Of a stretch of DNA of 41,725 nt, positions 33,792-41,725 are shown in pieces; positions within the stretch are counted from its first letter, which is position 1; every line of letters begins with the position of its first letter. The position numbers were made by a program, and so were the translations under genes. This stretch comes from RGIG6374 sp045600965. GTDB taxonomy: Bacteria; Bacteroidota; Bacteroidia; Bacteroidales; UBA932. Below the pieces are notes generated by a model, which did no database searches, was not told the DNA's origin, and worked only from the letters and a program-made list of their open reading frames with translations. The DNA is taken from positions 1 to 41,725 of the forward strand of contig JAZRYW010000028.1 of assembly GCA_045600965.1 (NCBI GenBank), given 5' to 3'.

Positions 33792-36700
33792 TCAGTTCTT
33801 CCCGTCGATCTCCCTGAGAAGTTCCTCCACTGCCGCCCTGAGCTGGCTGTCCTCGCCCTTGACTATCGTTTCAGGTGAGTTGAGGACAAAAATGTCAGGT
33901 TCGAGCTGCGTTCCTTCAAGATAGTTGCCCTCCGCCGTACGGTATCCTATGACCGGGATGCCGAACACCAGTGACGGGTCCTGGAGCGTAACCCAGCTCA
34001 CGCTGGTCATTGTGCCGGGAACGGGCGCTCCGACGAGCTTGCCGATGTTCCGGTGACTGTAGACCCAGGGTGTGCCGTGAGCGTTGCTGTAGTTCGCCTC
34101 GCACTGTATCATTATGCTCGGCTTGTTCCACCTGCGGCTGGGCATATCACAGCTTTCGCGGCCCCTGATGACCTGGGTCAGATACTTCTCGCCGCTGAAC
34201 ATTATCTCGATGTCCTCGTGCATACGGCCGCCACCGTTGAAACGGGTGTCTATGACTATGCCTTCACGCTTGTTGTACTTGCCCAGCACCTTGGAGTACA
34301 TCGGACGGAAGCTCCCGTCATTCATCTGGCGGATGTGAACGTATCCGAGACGTCCGCCGGACCATTTCTCCACGTCGGCTTCACGCTGTTTCACCCAACG
34401 GTCATAAAGAAGGTCGCTCATACGCGATGACGAAACGGGCAGTACCATATCGTCGCCCTTGCCCTTTATTGAAACGAGGGTCTTCTTTCCGGCCAGCCCC
34501 GCAAGGAGTATGCTGATGTCGCTGTCAGCGGTGATTTCCACTCCGTTGATGCGGGTTATTATGTCGCCTTCCCTGAGTTTGAGGCCGTCGTGATCGAACG
34601 GACCGCCACAGACTATCTCGTCCACCTTCAGCCCTTCGCCGTCATATTTCATATCGAACAGAAGCCCGAGAGAAGCGGTCGCTTCACCTTCCGAGCGGTG
34701 GGAGTACCTGCCTCCGGTATGGGACACGTTGAGTTCTCCGAGCCATTCGCTGAGCATCTCGGCGAAATCATAGTTGTTGGATATGTGAGGAAGGAAGCGT
34801 CGGTATGCCTCGCTCATCGCCACCCAGTCGACTCCGTGCATAGCCTCGGTATAGAAGCGTTTCTGCTCTTCGCGGAAGACATAGTCGAACATATACCTGC
34901 GTTCGGCGCTGCGGTCGAGCCTGAAGTCGGCGTTCCAGCTGATGTTCTTGAACTTCTCGCCGTCGAGCTTCTTCATCGTGCCGCCGAGCAGGAAGATGGT
35001 CTTCCCCGAACTGTCTGTCTCGAAATGTCCTGATCCGGCTCCCTTGGAGACGAGTTTGGTCTCGTGTTCACGGAGATTCATCTTCCAGAGGTCCATCCCG
35101 CTTTCGAACGATGCAAGATACCAGAGAGTCTCGCCGTCCTTGCTCAGGATGGCGTCACCGAGGGTGGCGCTGTTGGGTGTGAGGCGCACCACACGGTCTT
35201 CCAGACCTTCGAGTTCAACCTTTATGTCGCCATTGCCCTTTGCGTCGCTCTTCTTCTGCAGTTCGAAGTCCTCCTTGGACAGACGGTATCTGTCATATGC
35301 CTCACGGTTGAGGAAACAGAGCAGGATGTCGTCCTGAGATCCCCAGGAGGCGTGGGAGCGGAGTCCGTAGTATTCGCTCTGGAACAGAATGGCGTTGCCG
35401 TCCATCACCCAGTGGGGGGAGCCGGACATATATCCGCTTGCGGTGATGTTGGTTATCTCGCCGCCGTGTGAGCTCACGATGCCCAGATCGTTGTAGGGCT
35501 CGCGTCCGTTGGCGGTGTATTCCACCACGAACCATTTGCCGTCGGGACTCCACCGGTAGGTGAAGGAGCCGCTGCGGTCATACCAGCAGCTGCCGTCGGT
35601 CACCTCGCGCACCGCACCGGATGCCATATCCATAACCTTGAGCCTGCACCTGTCCTCGATGAAGGCCAGCTCACTGCCGTCGGGAGAGAATGTCGGCCAG
35701 GCTCTCTCCACATTGACGTCGTGGAGCAGGGGCTTCTCGTCAATGACGGTGGCGTTGGGGAAATCGGGATCCTCACTGCGCCCGATGGTGGCCATATAAA
35801 GCTGTGATATGCCGTCACGTTCGCTGGAGTAGACCAGTGTGCGGCTGTCGTGGCCGAAACTGATTCCGCGTTCGGCCGCTGCGGTATGGGTTATCTGTTT
35901 TGTGGTGTTATAGTCCACTGAAGTGACGAACACCTCCCCGCGCACGGTGAAGGCCACCTGCTTTCCATCCCCACTGACGGTGGCTCCGCCGGCGCCGCCT
36001 GTGGCCCGTATGCGCTCGGAGATGTTCTCCTGGTCGAGGATAAGGTCTATTGCAACCTTTTCAGGGCTGCCGCCGTTCTTCATAGTGTAGATTTCACCGT
36101 TCCAGGTGAAGCAGAGAAGGTCTCCGCCGCGGGAGAGGAAGCGGACCGGATGGGTGTCGAACGAGGTCAGCCTCTTCCATCCTTCAGGCACCGCGCCGGC
36201 ATCTGCTTTCGTGACCGCACCGTCTTTGAGGGGGAATGACCATACGTTCATTGTACCGCCGGCCACTTCGGCAAGCAGATATACGGTCCTGCCGTCGGCG
36301 CTGACAACCGGGTTGCGGTCCTCTCCGGGACGGTCGGTGAGGTTGGTATGCCTGCCTGAGCGCAGGTCATAGCGCCAGATGTCGCGTGTGACGGAGGATG
36401 TATGGTGCTTCCTCCATTCGTCCTCCACTCCCTTGCGGTCCTGATAGAGGAACCATTTGGCATCGGGACCATAGCTCACCATCTCTGCAGGGGTTGCCAG
36501 AACCTGGGTGCTCTTGCCTCCGCTCACGGGGACGGCATAGAGTTCCGTCATGGATGAGGTGGGGAAGAGAGCGCTCTGAGCGGGATCCTGTATGGAGGCG
36601 CTGAAGAGCACCTTCTTCCCGTCGGGCGTGAAGGTTGAAGGTATTTCGTTCGCAGAATTGAAGGTCAGACGCGTTGCCGGACCACCTTCGGAAGACATCA

Positions 36701-36971
36701 CATATATGTCGAGGCTTCCGTTGCGGTCACTTGAAAAGGCTATCCTGCTGCCGTCGGGACTCCAGATGGGGTTGGCTTCGTAACTGTCGAGCGAAGTCAG
36801 TCTCGATGCGTTGCCTCCGGATGAAGGCACGGACCAGATGTCGCCTTTGTAGCAGAAGGCTATGGCGCTGCCGTCAGGGGAGATCTGCACGTCGCGGAGC
36901 CATAGTGGCGTTTCGGCCGTGAGTGTGAGTGACACGAGGAGGAATGTGATGATGGCGAATGTCTTTCTCAT
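33792..36971 (-). CDS. Tricorn-type S41 protease with WD40-like propellers, secreted (1059 aa)
   Basis: A signal peptide (MRKTFAIITFLLVSLTLTAE) implies export. Two WD40/PD40 beta-propellers (about 20-650) show repeated SPDG blades such as IWSPDGSRIAFSSDRNG. The C1 region then gives the tricorn Ser-His pair in GELNVSHTGG (His751). A PDZ domain follows (LREGDIITRINGVEI) and the S41 domain has the nucleophile Ser962 in EANYSNAHG. The 211-residue gap between His and Ser is close to that of archaeal tricorn. It should degrade peptides in the periplasm or at the surface. It lies 33 bases behind radA with no promoter seen. Confidence 0.93.
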   Translation of the reverse strand: MRKTFAIITFLLVSLTLTAETPLWLRDVQISPDGSAIAFCYKGDIWSVPSSGGNASRLTSLDSYEANPIWSPDGSRIAFSSDRNGSLDIYVMSSEGGPATRLTFNSANEIPSTFTPDGKKVLFSASIQDPAQSALFPTSSMTELYAVPVSGGKSTQVLATPAEMVSYGPDAKWFLYQDRKGVEDEWRKHHTSSVTRDIWRYDLRSGRHTNLTDRPGEDRNPVVSADGRTVYLLAEVAGGTMNVWSFPLKDGAVTKADAGAVPEGWKRLTSFDTHPVRFLSRGGDLLCFTWNGEIYTMKNGGSPEKVAIDLILDQENISERIRATGGAGGATVSGDGKQVAFTVRGEVFVTSVDYNTTKQITHTAAAERGISFGHDSRTLVYSSERDGISQLYMATIGRSEDPDFPNATVIDEKPLLHDVNVERAWPTFSPDGSELAFIEDRCRLKVMDMASGAVREVTDGSCWYDRSGSFTYRWSPDGKWFVVEYTANGREPYNDLGIVSSHGGEITNITASGYMSGSPHWVMDGNAILFQSEYYGLRSHASWGSQDDILLCFLNREAYDRYRLSKEDFELQKKSDAKGNGDIKVELEGLEDRVVRLTPNSATLGDAILSKDGETLWYLASFESGMDLWKMNLREHETKLVSKGAGSGHFETDSSGKTIFLLGGTMKKLDGEKFKNISWNADFRLDRSAERRYMFDYVFREEQKRFYTEAMHGVDWVAMSEAYRRFLPHISNNYDFAEMLSEWLGELNVSHTGGRYSHRSEGEATASLGLLFDMKYDGEGLKVDEIVCGGPFDHDGLKLREGDIITRINGVEITADSDISILLAGLAGKKTLVSIKGKGDDMVLPVSSSRMSDLLYDRWVKQREADVEKWSGGRLGYVHIRQMNDGSFRPMYSKVLGKYNKREGIVIDTRFNGGGRMHEDIEIMFSGEKYLTQVIRGRESCDMPSRRWNKPSIMIQCEANYSNAHGTPWVYSHRNIGKLVGAPVPGTMTSVSWVTLQDPSLVFGIPVIGYRTAEGNYLEGTQLEPDIFVLNSPETIVKGEDSQLRAAVEELLREIDGKN

Positions 36972-37004
36972 ATTTGTGCTTTTATAGATGAATGCGTTGT
37001 TGTG

Positions 37005-38387
37005 TTATTGGAAGAGGGCGCGGCACAATCCGCCTATGTCCGAAACGGGAACAACCTCGATGCGGCCCTTGGCGAAAGCGGCGTCCTTGTTGAAGGATGA
37101 GACGTATATCCTCTTGAATCCCAGTTTCTCGGCTTCTGAAATGCGTCTTTCCACCTGCGTGACGGGGCGTATCTCGCCGCTCAACCCGATTTCTCCGGCA
37201 AAGCAGCAGTCCTGGGGTATGGTCAGGTCGAAATTGGAGGACAGCACGGCGACCACAATCGCCAGGTCACACCCGGGATCGTCGACGCGCAGGCCACCGG
37301 CAATGTTGAGGAACACATCCTTGGAGGCCAGCTTGAATCCGGCTCTCTTCTCGAGCACGGCAAGGAGCATATTGAGACGTCTTGTATCGAATCCGGTGGC
37401 GGAACGCTGGGGCGTGCCGTATGCGGCGGTGCTGACCAGGGCCTGAATCTCTATCAGGAAAGGTCTTGTCCCGTCCAGAAAGGCGCTGATGGCCACTCCG
37501 CTGAGATTGCCTTCGTGCATCGGTATGAGCATTTCGGAAGGGTTGGTGACCTCCCGCAGGCCGTGCCCCGTCATCTCGAAGACAGCGAGTTCGGCTGTGC
37601 TGCCGAACCTGTTCTTGATGCTTCGCAGTATGCGGTAAGAACCGCGGCTGTCACCTTCGAACTGCAGCACGACGTCCACTATATGCTCCAGCACCTTGGG
37701 ACCTGCGATGGTGCCGTCCTTTGTGATGTGCCCTATCAGTATGACAGGAGTGTCGGTCTCCTTTGCGAAACGGAGCAGGGATGCGGCGCACTCGCGCACC
37801 TGCGACACGCTGCCGGCCGAGGATTCGACGTTCTGGCTGTATATGGTCTGTATGGAATCTATTATGAGCAGTTCGGGCGATGTCTCGGAGGCCACCTTGA
37901 GTATGTTCTCCAGCAGGGTCTCGCTGAGGACATGGCAGCGGTCGTTCTCCCCGCCGAGCCTTATGGCGCGCATCTTTATCTGGCGTATGCTCTCCTCTCC
38001 CGAAACATATAGCGTGTTGAACTGCCTGCCCTGACTGTCACGTCCCAGCAGTGACAGCTGAAGGGACAGGGTGGATTTGCCTATGCCGGGTTCGCCGCCG
38101 ATGAGTATCATCGAGCCGCGGACCATTCCGCCACCCAGCACACGGTCCATCTCCCCGCATCCCAGAGGTATGCGGTTCTCTTCGGTTGTGGCCACTTCGT
38201 CCAGCCTGCAGGGTTTCGATGCGGTGGAATTGAACAATGCCCTGTTGCGCGAGGTTGCCGTTCCCTCCATTGCGGCAGGCTCCTCCACCATAGTGTTCCA
38301 TTGCCCGCAGGCGGGGCATTTGCCAAGCCACTTGGGGCTTTCGTTGCCGCAGGATGTGCAGTACCAGGCAGTCTTGCTTTTTGCCAT
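37005..38387 (-). CDS. radA: DNA repair protein RadA/Sms (460 aa)
   Basis: A RecA-like, DnaB-like branch-migration helicase acting in recombinational repair. The N-terminal zinc finger is C10-x2-C13 ... C24-x2-C27 (CTSCGNESPKWLGKCPACGQW). Walker A is GEPGIGKST at about 98-106, followed by the RadA-specific KNRFG motif in ILRSIKNRFGSTAEL and a Lon-protease-like C-terminal domain (NIAGGLRVDDPGCDLAIVVAVLSS). Length is normal. A -7 box lies 20 bases upstream. Confidence 0.97.
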   Translation of the reverse strand: MAKSKTAWYCTSCGNESPKWLGKCPACGQWNTMVEEPAAMEGTATSRNRALFNSTASKPCRLDEVATTEENRIPLGCGEMDRVLGGGMVRGSMILIGGEPGIGKSTLSLQLSLLGRDSQGRQFNTLYVSGEESIRQIKMRAIRLGGENDRCHVLSETLLENILKVASETSPELLIIDSIQTIYSQNVESSAGSVSQVRECAASLLRFAKETDTPVILIGHITKDGTIAGPKVLEHIVDVVLQFEGDSRGSYRILRSIKNRFGSTAELAVFEMTGHGLREVTNPSEMLIPMHEGNLSGVAISAFLDGTRPFLIEIQALVSTAAYGTPQRSATGFDTRRLNMLLAVLEKRAGFKLASKDVFLNIAGGLRVDDPGCDLAIVVAVLSSNFDLTIPQDCCFAGEIGLSGEIRPVTQVERRISEAEKLGFKRIYVSSFNKDAAFAKGRIEVVPVSDIGGLCRALFQ

Positions 38388-38406
38388 AAATGCTCTTTTT
38401 TCTCGA

Positions 38407-38414
38407 CAAAATTA
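38407..38414 (-). promoter_or_regulatory. -7 element of the radA promoter
   Basis: Minus-strand TAATTTTG matches TAnnTTTG, 19 bases before the radA start. It overlaps the left arm of the palindrome at 38412-38435. No clear -33 box. Confidence 0.5.
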
Positions 38415-38435
38415 CCTATATTTGTAAATAGGTAA
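38412..38435. promoter_or_regulatory. Operator-like palindrome between radA and the serine hydrolase
   Basis: TTACCTAT (38412-38419) and ATAGGTAA (38428-38435) form a perfect 8-bp inverted repeat with an 8-base spacer. It covers the serine-hydrolase -7 box and part of the radA -7 box, the position expected of a repressor site acting on both. The protein that would bind it is unknown. Confidence 0.4.
38417..38424 (+). promoter_or_regulatory. -7 element of the serine hydrolase/yraN promoter
   Basis: TATATTTG matches TAnnTTTG exactly and lies 34 bases before the ATG at 38459. The expected -33 position holds only a T-rich run. Confidence 0.5.
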
Positions 38436-38458
38436 AAATAAAATGCTCAAAAAACGAT

Positions 38459-40015
38459 ATGTCCCGGACAATCAGAACGATATTTCTTCTCCTTGCATTC
38501 CTTGCGGCGGGAATCTCCCGTGCCGCCGGAGAAGATTCCGTCCGCGCATATCCGGACAGCTGCATCGCATCCAATCTCGATGCCTACATCACGCAGGTCA
38601 TCAACCGATGGAACATACCGGGGATGGGAGTCGCCGTGATGCGCCACGATTCCCTGATTCTCTGCAAGGGCTATGGCGTGAAGGAAATCGGGAAGCCGGA
38701 TCCGGTTGACGGCAATACCGTCTTTCATATCGGATCCGTGTCGAAGTCCTTCACTGCTGCCGTCATCGCTTCTTTGGTTGACGAAGGGCTTGTCGCTTGG
38801 GATGATACGGTCAAGAATATATTGCCCGACCTTGAACTCTGCGACAAATGGGTGGAGGAGCATCTTCAGGTGAAGGACATAATGACCCACCATACCGGTC
38901 TTGCGGGGCAGGACGGAACGTATTTCCCCAATCTCGGGTATGACCGCGACGAGATATACCATATGCTGAGGTTCCTCAAGCCCGTGTACGTCTACAGGGG
39001 CGAATTCCAGTATAACAACCTCACTTTCCTCATTGCGGCCCGCATAATTGAAAAGCTGACGGGAAAGACTTGGGACGAGAACGTGCGGGAGCGCATACTG
39101 GAGCCGCTCTCAATGACATCGACCGGCACCTCAGCGGAATTCTACACCTCCGCGGAGAATGCCGCCACCCAGCACAGCAGCCTCTGGCGGGACGGCTCTT
39201 TCCACAACGAAGCCCTCCGCGGCGAGGACAGGGCCCTGTGGTGGCTGGATGCCGTGGGACCTGCCGGAAGCGTGGTCTCCACCCCTGCAGACCTTGTCAA
39301 ATGGGTGCAGTTCCACAAGAACGGCGGGGTGTCCGCTTCCGGGCGAGTGATATCGGAGAAGCAGATGGACTACCTCCATCAAGGCCGTACGATCGTGCGG
39401 CAGGATCCCGATGCGATCCGTCTTTACGCCCACTGCTGGTATGTCGACCAGGACCGCCACGGAAGACTGTACTACCATACCGGAACCACCTGGGGGATGA
39501 CGGCTCTTTGTGCCTGGCATCCGCAGCTGGACTTCTCAATCGTGATACTTGTCAACAACGAGATAACCGACGCGCCCCGCTGGGCCGTTCTCAAGCGTCT
39601 GCGCGATCTGTGCGAAGGGGCTCCGGATACTGACTACAGCGCCATTTCCTTCGAATCCCGCCTGGCGGAAAGAGCCTCGTCCGGTGAGGCGGTGAACAAT
39701 GCCGCCGCAGAGCCCGCTCCAACTGCTGAAATGCACAGGGCGAAGTTTTATGTCGGGCGGTATGAGAACGAATGGCCTCTGGGAGAGGCTGTCGTGACAG
39801 AAACTGACGGAAAGCTGCTCCTTCAGGCCGGTGGCCGCGGATGGGTCCACGAACTTGAGCATATCGACGGCGACCGCTTTGAAATGACCTCTCAGGGGCA
39901 CACTTTCCCCGTGGAGTTCACCCCCTCGCCGGACGGGCGTAAGGCAGCGTCCCTCCGTATTGATTTCGACAACAGGTCCGACTGTATCGGGCCCTGGACA
40001 AGGGTGGGGAGATAA
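38459..40015 (+). CDS. Serine hydrolase, class C beta-lactamase/esterase fold, exported (518 aa)
   Basis: A signal peptide (MSRTIRTIFLLLAFLAAGISRAAG) precedes a beta-lactamase-related domain with S93-x-x-K96 (IGSVSKSFTA), Y185-N-N (FQYNNLTF) and H340-T-G (YYHTGTTWG). The HTG in place of KTG is common in esterases and D-aminopeptidases of this fold, so drug hydrolysis should not be assumed. A C-terminal beta-rich DUF3471-like domain (about 410-518, FYVGRYEN ... GDRFEMTSQGHTFPVEF) follows a Ser/Ala/Pro-rich linker. It is divergent from radA, with yraN 3 bases downstream. Confidence 0.9.
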   Translation: MSRTIRTIFLLLAFLAAGISRAAGEDSVRAYPDSCIASNLDAYITQVINRWNIPGMGVAVMRHDSLILCKGYGVKEIGKPDPVDGNTVFHIGSVSKSFTAAVIASLVDEGLVAWDDTVKNILPDLELCDKWVEEHLQVKDIMTHHTGLAGQDGTYFPNLGYDRDEIYHMLRFLKPVYVYRGEFQYNNLTFLIAARIIEKLTGKTWDENVRERILEPLSMTSTGTSAEFYTSAENAATQHSSLWRDGSFHNEALRGEDRALWWLDAVGPAGSVVSTPADLVKWVQFHKNGGVSASGRVISEKQMDYLHQGRTIVRQDPDAIRLYAHCWYVDQDRHGRLYYHTGTTWGMTALCAWHPQLDFSIVILVNNEITDAPRWAVLKRLRDLCEGAPDTDYSAISFESRLAERASSGEAVNNAAAEPAPTAEMHRAKFYVGRYENEWPLGEAVVTETDGKLLLQAGGRGWVHELEHIDGDRFEMTSQGHTFPVEFTPSPDGRKAASLRIDFDNRSDCIGPWTRVGR

Positions 40016-40018
40016 CAT

Positions 40019-40405
40019 ATGGCCAGTACGAAGGAAATAGGAAATGTCGCGGAGAATCTCGCTCTCGAGTACCTCCTCTCAAGGGGGATGACCCTGCTCG
40101 ACCGCAACTGGCGGAGCGCCCACAGGGAGTTGGACCTTGTTATGGAAAGCGCCGACAGGCTTCACATAGTGGAGGTCAAGTCTCTCCGCGAACCTGCGGC
40201 ACGCCAGCCGTTTGAGGCTGTAGATGCTGTCAAGCAGCAGAATCTTATCCGTGCGGCGCGTGCGTACGTAGCAATTAAGAACATAAAGAAGGAGGTGCAG
40301 TTCGACATAGTGTCGGTGTCTTTCCTGAAGGACGGCACCGGAATCGAATACATCCCGGACGCGTTCCTGCCCATAGTGAAGCCATTGTACCGCAAACGCC
40401 TTTGA
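40019..40405 (+). CDS. yraN: UPF0102 protein YraN (128 aa)
   Basis: A small restriction-endonuclease-like fold protein of uncertain function. The characteristic pattern is present: GNVAENLALEYLLSRGMTLLDRNWRSAHRELDLVMESADRLHIVEVKSL, where Glu/Asp and the EVK are the nuclease-like residues, then AVDAVKQQNLIRAARAYV. Length is normal. Start is 3 bases after the serine hydrolase stop. Confidence 0.93.
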   Translation: MASTKEIGNVAENLALEYLLSRGMTLLDRNWRSAHRELDLVMESADRLHIVEVKSLREPAARQPFEAVDAVKQQNLIRAARAYVAIKNIKKEVQFDIVSVSFLKDGTGIEYIPDAFLPIVKPLYRKRL

Positions 40406-40425
40406 GAACCATTCCAAAACAGGTT
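40406..40425 (+). repeat. Left arm of an imperfect inverted repeat flanking manC
   Basis: Twenty bases beginning GAACCATT and ending ACAGGTT match, in inverted orientation, 18 of 20 bases at 41588-41607. The arm occupies the short gap between yraN and manC. Confidence 0.6.
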
Positions 40426-40445
40426 ATGAAACGATTCAAACAAAT

Positions 40446-41561
40446 ATGAAAACTAACAGGAATCATTATTGCGTCATTATGGCCGGCGGCATAGGAAGCC
40501 GTTTCTGGCCTGTAAGCAGGGACTCCCGTCCCAAACAGTTCCTCGATATCCTCGGAACCGGCCGGACTTTCATCCAGGCCACCTATGACCGCTTCTGCAA
40601 GATAATACCAAAGGACAACATCATAGTCGTGACTTCGGTGCAGCACGCCGCCCTGGTAAAAGAGCAGCTTCCGGATCTTCCGATGGAGAACATTCTGTCG
40701 GAGCCATATCGCCGTAACACGGCGCCCTGTATCGCATATGCCGTCTACAAGCTCCGTAAGCGCAATCCCGACGCCTCCGTTGTCGTCGCCCCCTGCGATC
40801 ATCTCATTCTCGATTCCGATCTTTTCCTCAAGACCATAGAGGCCGCCCTTGACTTCACGGCAGTCTATGACCGTCTCTATACGATAGGTATCGAACCTAC
40901 CCGTCCCGACACCAATTACGGCTATATCCAGACCGACCGCTCAAATACCCGCGATGTGGCCGGCACGACAGGATATATGGTCAAGACCTTCACCGAAAAG
41001 CCGGATGAGGAGCTTGCTCGCAAGTTCGTCGATAGCGGTGAGTTCCTGTGGAATTCCGGCATCTTCATATGGAAGGTGACGACCATCATCCGTGAGATGG
41101 AGCAGCTTCTTCCCGAAGTGGCCGGGCTTTTCGAGCGTGGGGAGGACTGCTTCGACACCGACGGGGAACAGAAATATGTTGAGATGGTGTACCGTGACTG
41201 CCCCAAGATATCGATAGACTACGGTGTTATGGAGAAGACCCAGCTTGCCCGCGTTCTGCCGGGCTCCTTCGGCTGGTCCGACCTCGGCACCTGGACGTCC
41301 CTCTATCAGATTGCAAGGAACAAGGATGCCGCAGGCAACGTCGTCCGTGCTGCTGACGGAGTGGGGATGGTTGACAAAAAGCTGACCGGGACAATGGTCA
41401 TATCCTATGAAAAGGGCAAGTTGGTTGTGGTCAAGGGCCTGGACAACTATCTGGTTGTCAACACTGATGATGTGCTTCTGATATGTCCCAAGGATGACGC
41501 TTCCGTCAAGAATGTCATCACCGACCTGTCGATGAGCAATGACAAACAGGAGTATTTATAG
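40446..41561 (+). CDS. manC: Mannose-1-phosphate guanylyltransferase (371 aa)
   Basis: Makes GDP-mannose from mannose-1-phosphate and GTP for glycan and capsule synthesis. The nucleotidyltransferase signature is GGIGSRFWPVSRDSRPKQFLD, followed by EPYRRNTAPCIAYA, VVVAPCDHLILD, the FTEKPDEE motif, and FLWNSGIFIWK. The C-terminal left-handed beta-helix ends with LVVVKGLDNYLVVNTDDVLLICPKDD. No isomerase domain is fused, so it is the short monofunctional form. No promoter box is seen upstream. An inverted repeat flanks it. Confidence 0.96.
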   Translation: MKTNRNHYCVIMAGGIGSRFWPVSRDSRPKQFLDILGTGRTFIQATYDRFCKIIPKDNIIVVTSVQHAALVKEQLPDLPMENILSEPYRRNTAPCIAYAVYKLRKRNPDASVVVAPCDHLILDSDLFLKTIEAALDFTAVYDRLYTIGIEPTRPDTNYGYIQTDRSNTRDVAGTTGYMVKTFTEKPDEELARKFVDSGEFLWNSGIFIWKVTTIIREMEQLLPEVAGLFERGEDCFDTDGEQKYVEMVYRDCPKISIDYGVMEKTQLARVLPGSFGWSDLGTWTSLYQIARNKDAAGNVVRAADGVGMVDKKLTGTMVISYEKGKLVVVKGLDNYLVVNTDDVLLICPKDDASVKNVITDLSMSNDKQEYL

Positions 41562-41725
41562 CATTTTCAGGATTGTTCCAAAAGAGAATCTGTTTTGAAA
41601 TGGTTCACGAAAATTGTTATAGGTTATTTTTCAGTAGATTTTTTGATGATTTGAAGGAGCAACGGGGTTCCGTTGTGACTGAAAAGCATCGAAAAATATG
41701 CGAAAAAGAAACATAAGTATTGAAG
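41562..41725 (+). other. Downstream tail of manC to the window edge; possible start of the next gene
   Basis: Besides the repeat arm, this stretch holds a hairpin CAACGG-GGTT-CCGTTG (41660-41675), nested in an outer inverted repeat TTTTCAGT (41629-41636) / ACTGAAAA (41678-41685). An ATG at 41698 opens a frame reading MRKRNISIE to the window edge and may begin the next gene, but nine residues are too few to call it. No T-run follows the inner hairpin, so it is not a standard terminator. Confidence 0.4.
41588..41607 (-). repeat. Right arm of the inverted repeat flanking manC
   Basis: The reverse complement begins GAACCATTTC and ends ACAGATT, differing from the arm at 40406-40425 at two positions only. 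It lies 27 bases after the manC stop. Confidence 0.6.

Noticed and set aside
38459..40015. Antibiotic-resistance beta-lactamase
   Set aside because: The fold motifs are present, but HTG replaces KTG and a DUF3471-like domain is fused; such proteins are usually esterases or peptidases, so resistance is not supported.
40406..41607. Insertion sequence or transposon carrying manC
   Set aside because: Inverted arms are present, but there is no transposase and no target-site duplication was noticed; kept as a repeat only.

Overview
The window reads as a chromosomal housekeeping segment of a Bacteroidota bacterium, most likely order Bacteroidales, with moderately high GC. Four things point there. 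Several intergenic regions carry the Bacteroidetes-type -7 element TAnnTTTG, twice with a well-spaced TTTG at -33. Most starts lack a strong Shine-Dalgarno sequence. Families typical of the phylum are present, including a DUF4837-like lipoprotein, a lone TonB-plug lipoprotein, a tricorn-type protease and a topoisomerase I whose C-terminal repeats lack zinc fingers. The mre/PBP2/RodA cluster also has the order usual in this group. I cannot name a genus. No phage, insertion sequence, CRISPR array or defence system was seen, and every protein gene appears intact.

Layout. Positions 1-140 hold the 3' part of a 5S rRNA gene and its terminator. Next come a large FAD/Fe-S 2-hydroxyacid dehydrogenase (+) and, convergent, miaB (-). 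A + strand operon follows at 4423-7338: LEA-type lipoprotein, SPOR protein, rpoN, TonB-plug lipoprotein. Then on the - strand come radC, rpsT and tRNA-Glu, the last two behind one clear promoter, and a further - strand operon at 8528-12839 read as M23 peptidase, dxr, rseP, DUF4837-like lipoprotein. A divergent + operon at 12872-15792 holds ruvX, def, a NeuA-like cytidylyltransferase and an Ntn-type amide hydrolase.

From 24135 down to 15767 (- strand) lies the cell-elongation operon mreB-mreC-mreD-mrdA(PBP2)-rodA, with gcvP as its last gene. ispD diverges from mreB. topA and an Lrp-type regulator form a - strand pair. A repeat-rich 316-base gap (27827-28142) separates topA from the + strand operon PBP1A-ddl-prmC-aminopeptidase P. 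A tricorn-like protease and radA follow on the - strand. A serine hydrolase of the beta-lactamase fold, yraN and manC lie on the + strand up to the end.

Functionally the region is rich in envelope biogenesis: MreBCD, RodA, PBP2, PBP1A, Ddl and an M23 peptidase for the wall, Dxr and IspD for isoprenoid precursors, and ManC for GDP-mannose. It also holds core information-processing genes (5S, tRNA-Glu, S20, MiaB, Def, PrmC, RpoN, TopA, RuvX, RadA, RadC) and proteolysis (RseP, tricorn, PepP). I did not find a convincing new system. The observations most worth testing are the repeat-dense topA leader, an inverted repeat flanking manC, a palindrome shared by the divergent radA and serine-hydrolase promoters, a lipoprotein amide hydrolase with an apparent internal propeptide, and the lone TonB-plug lipoprotein behind rpoN.
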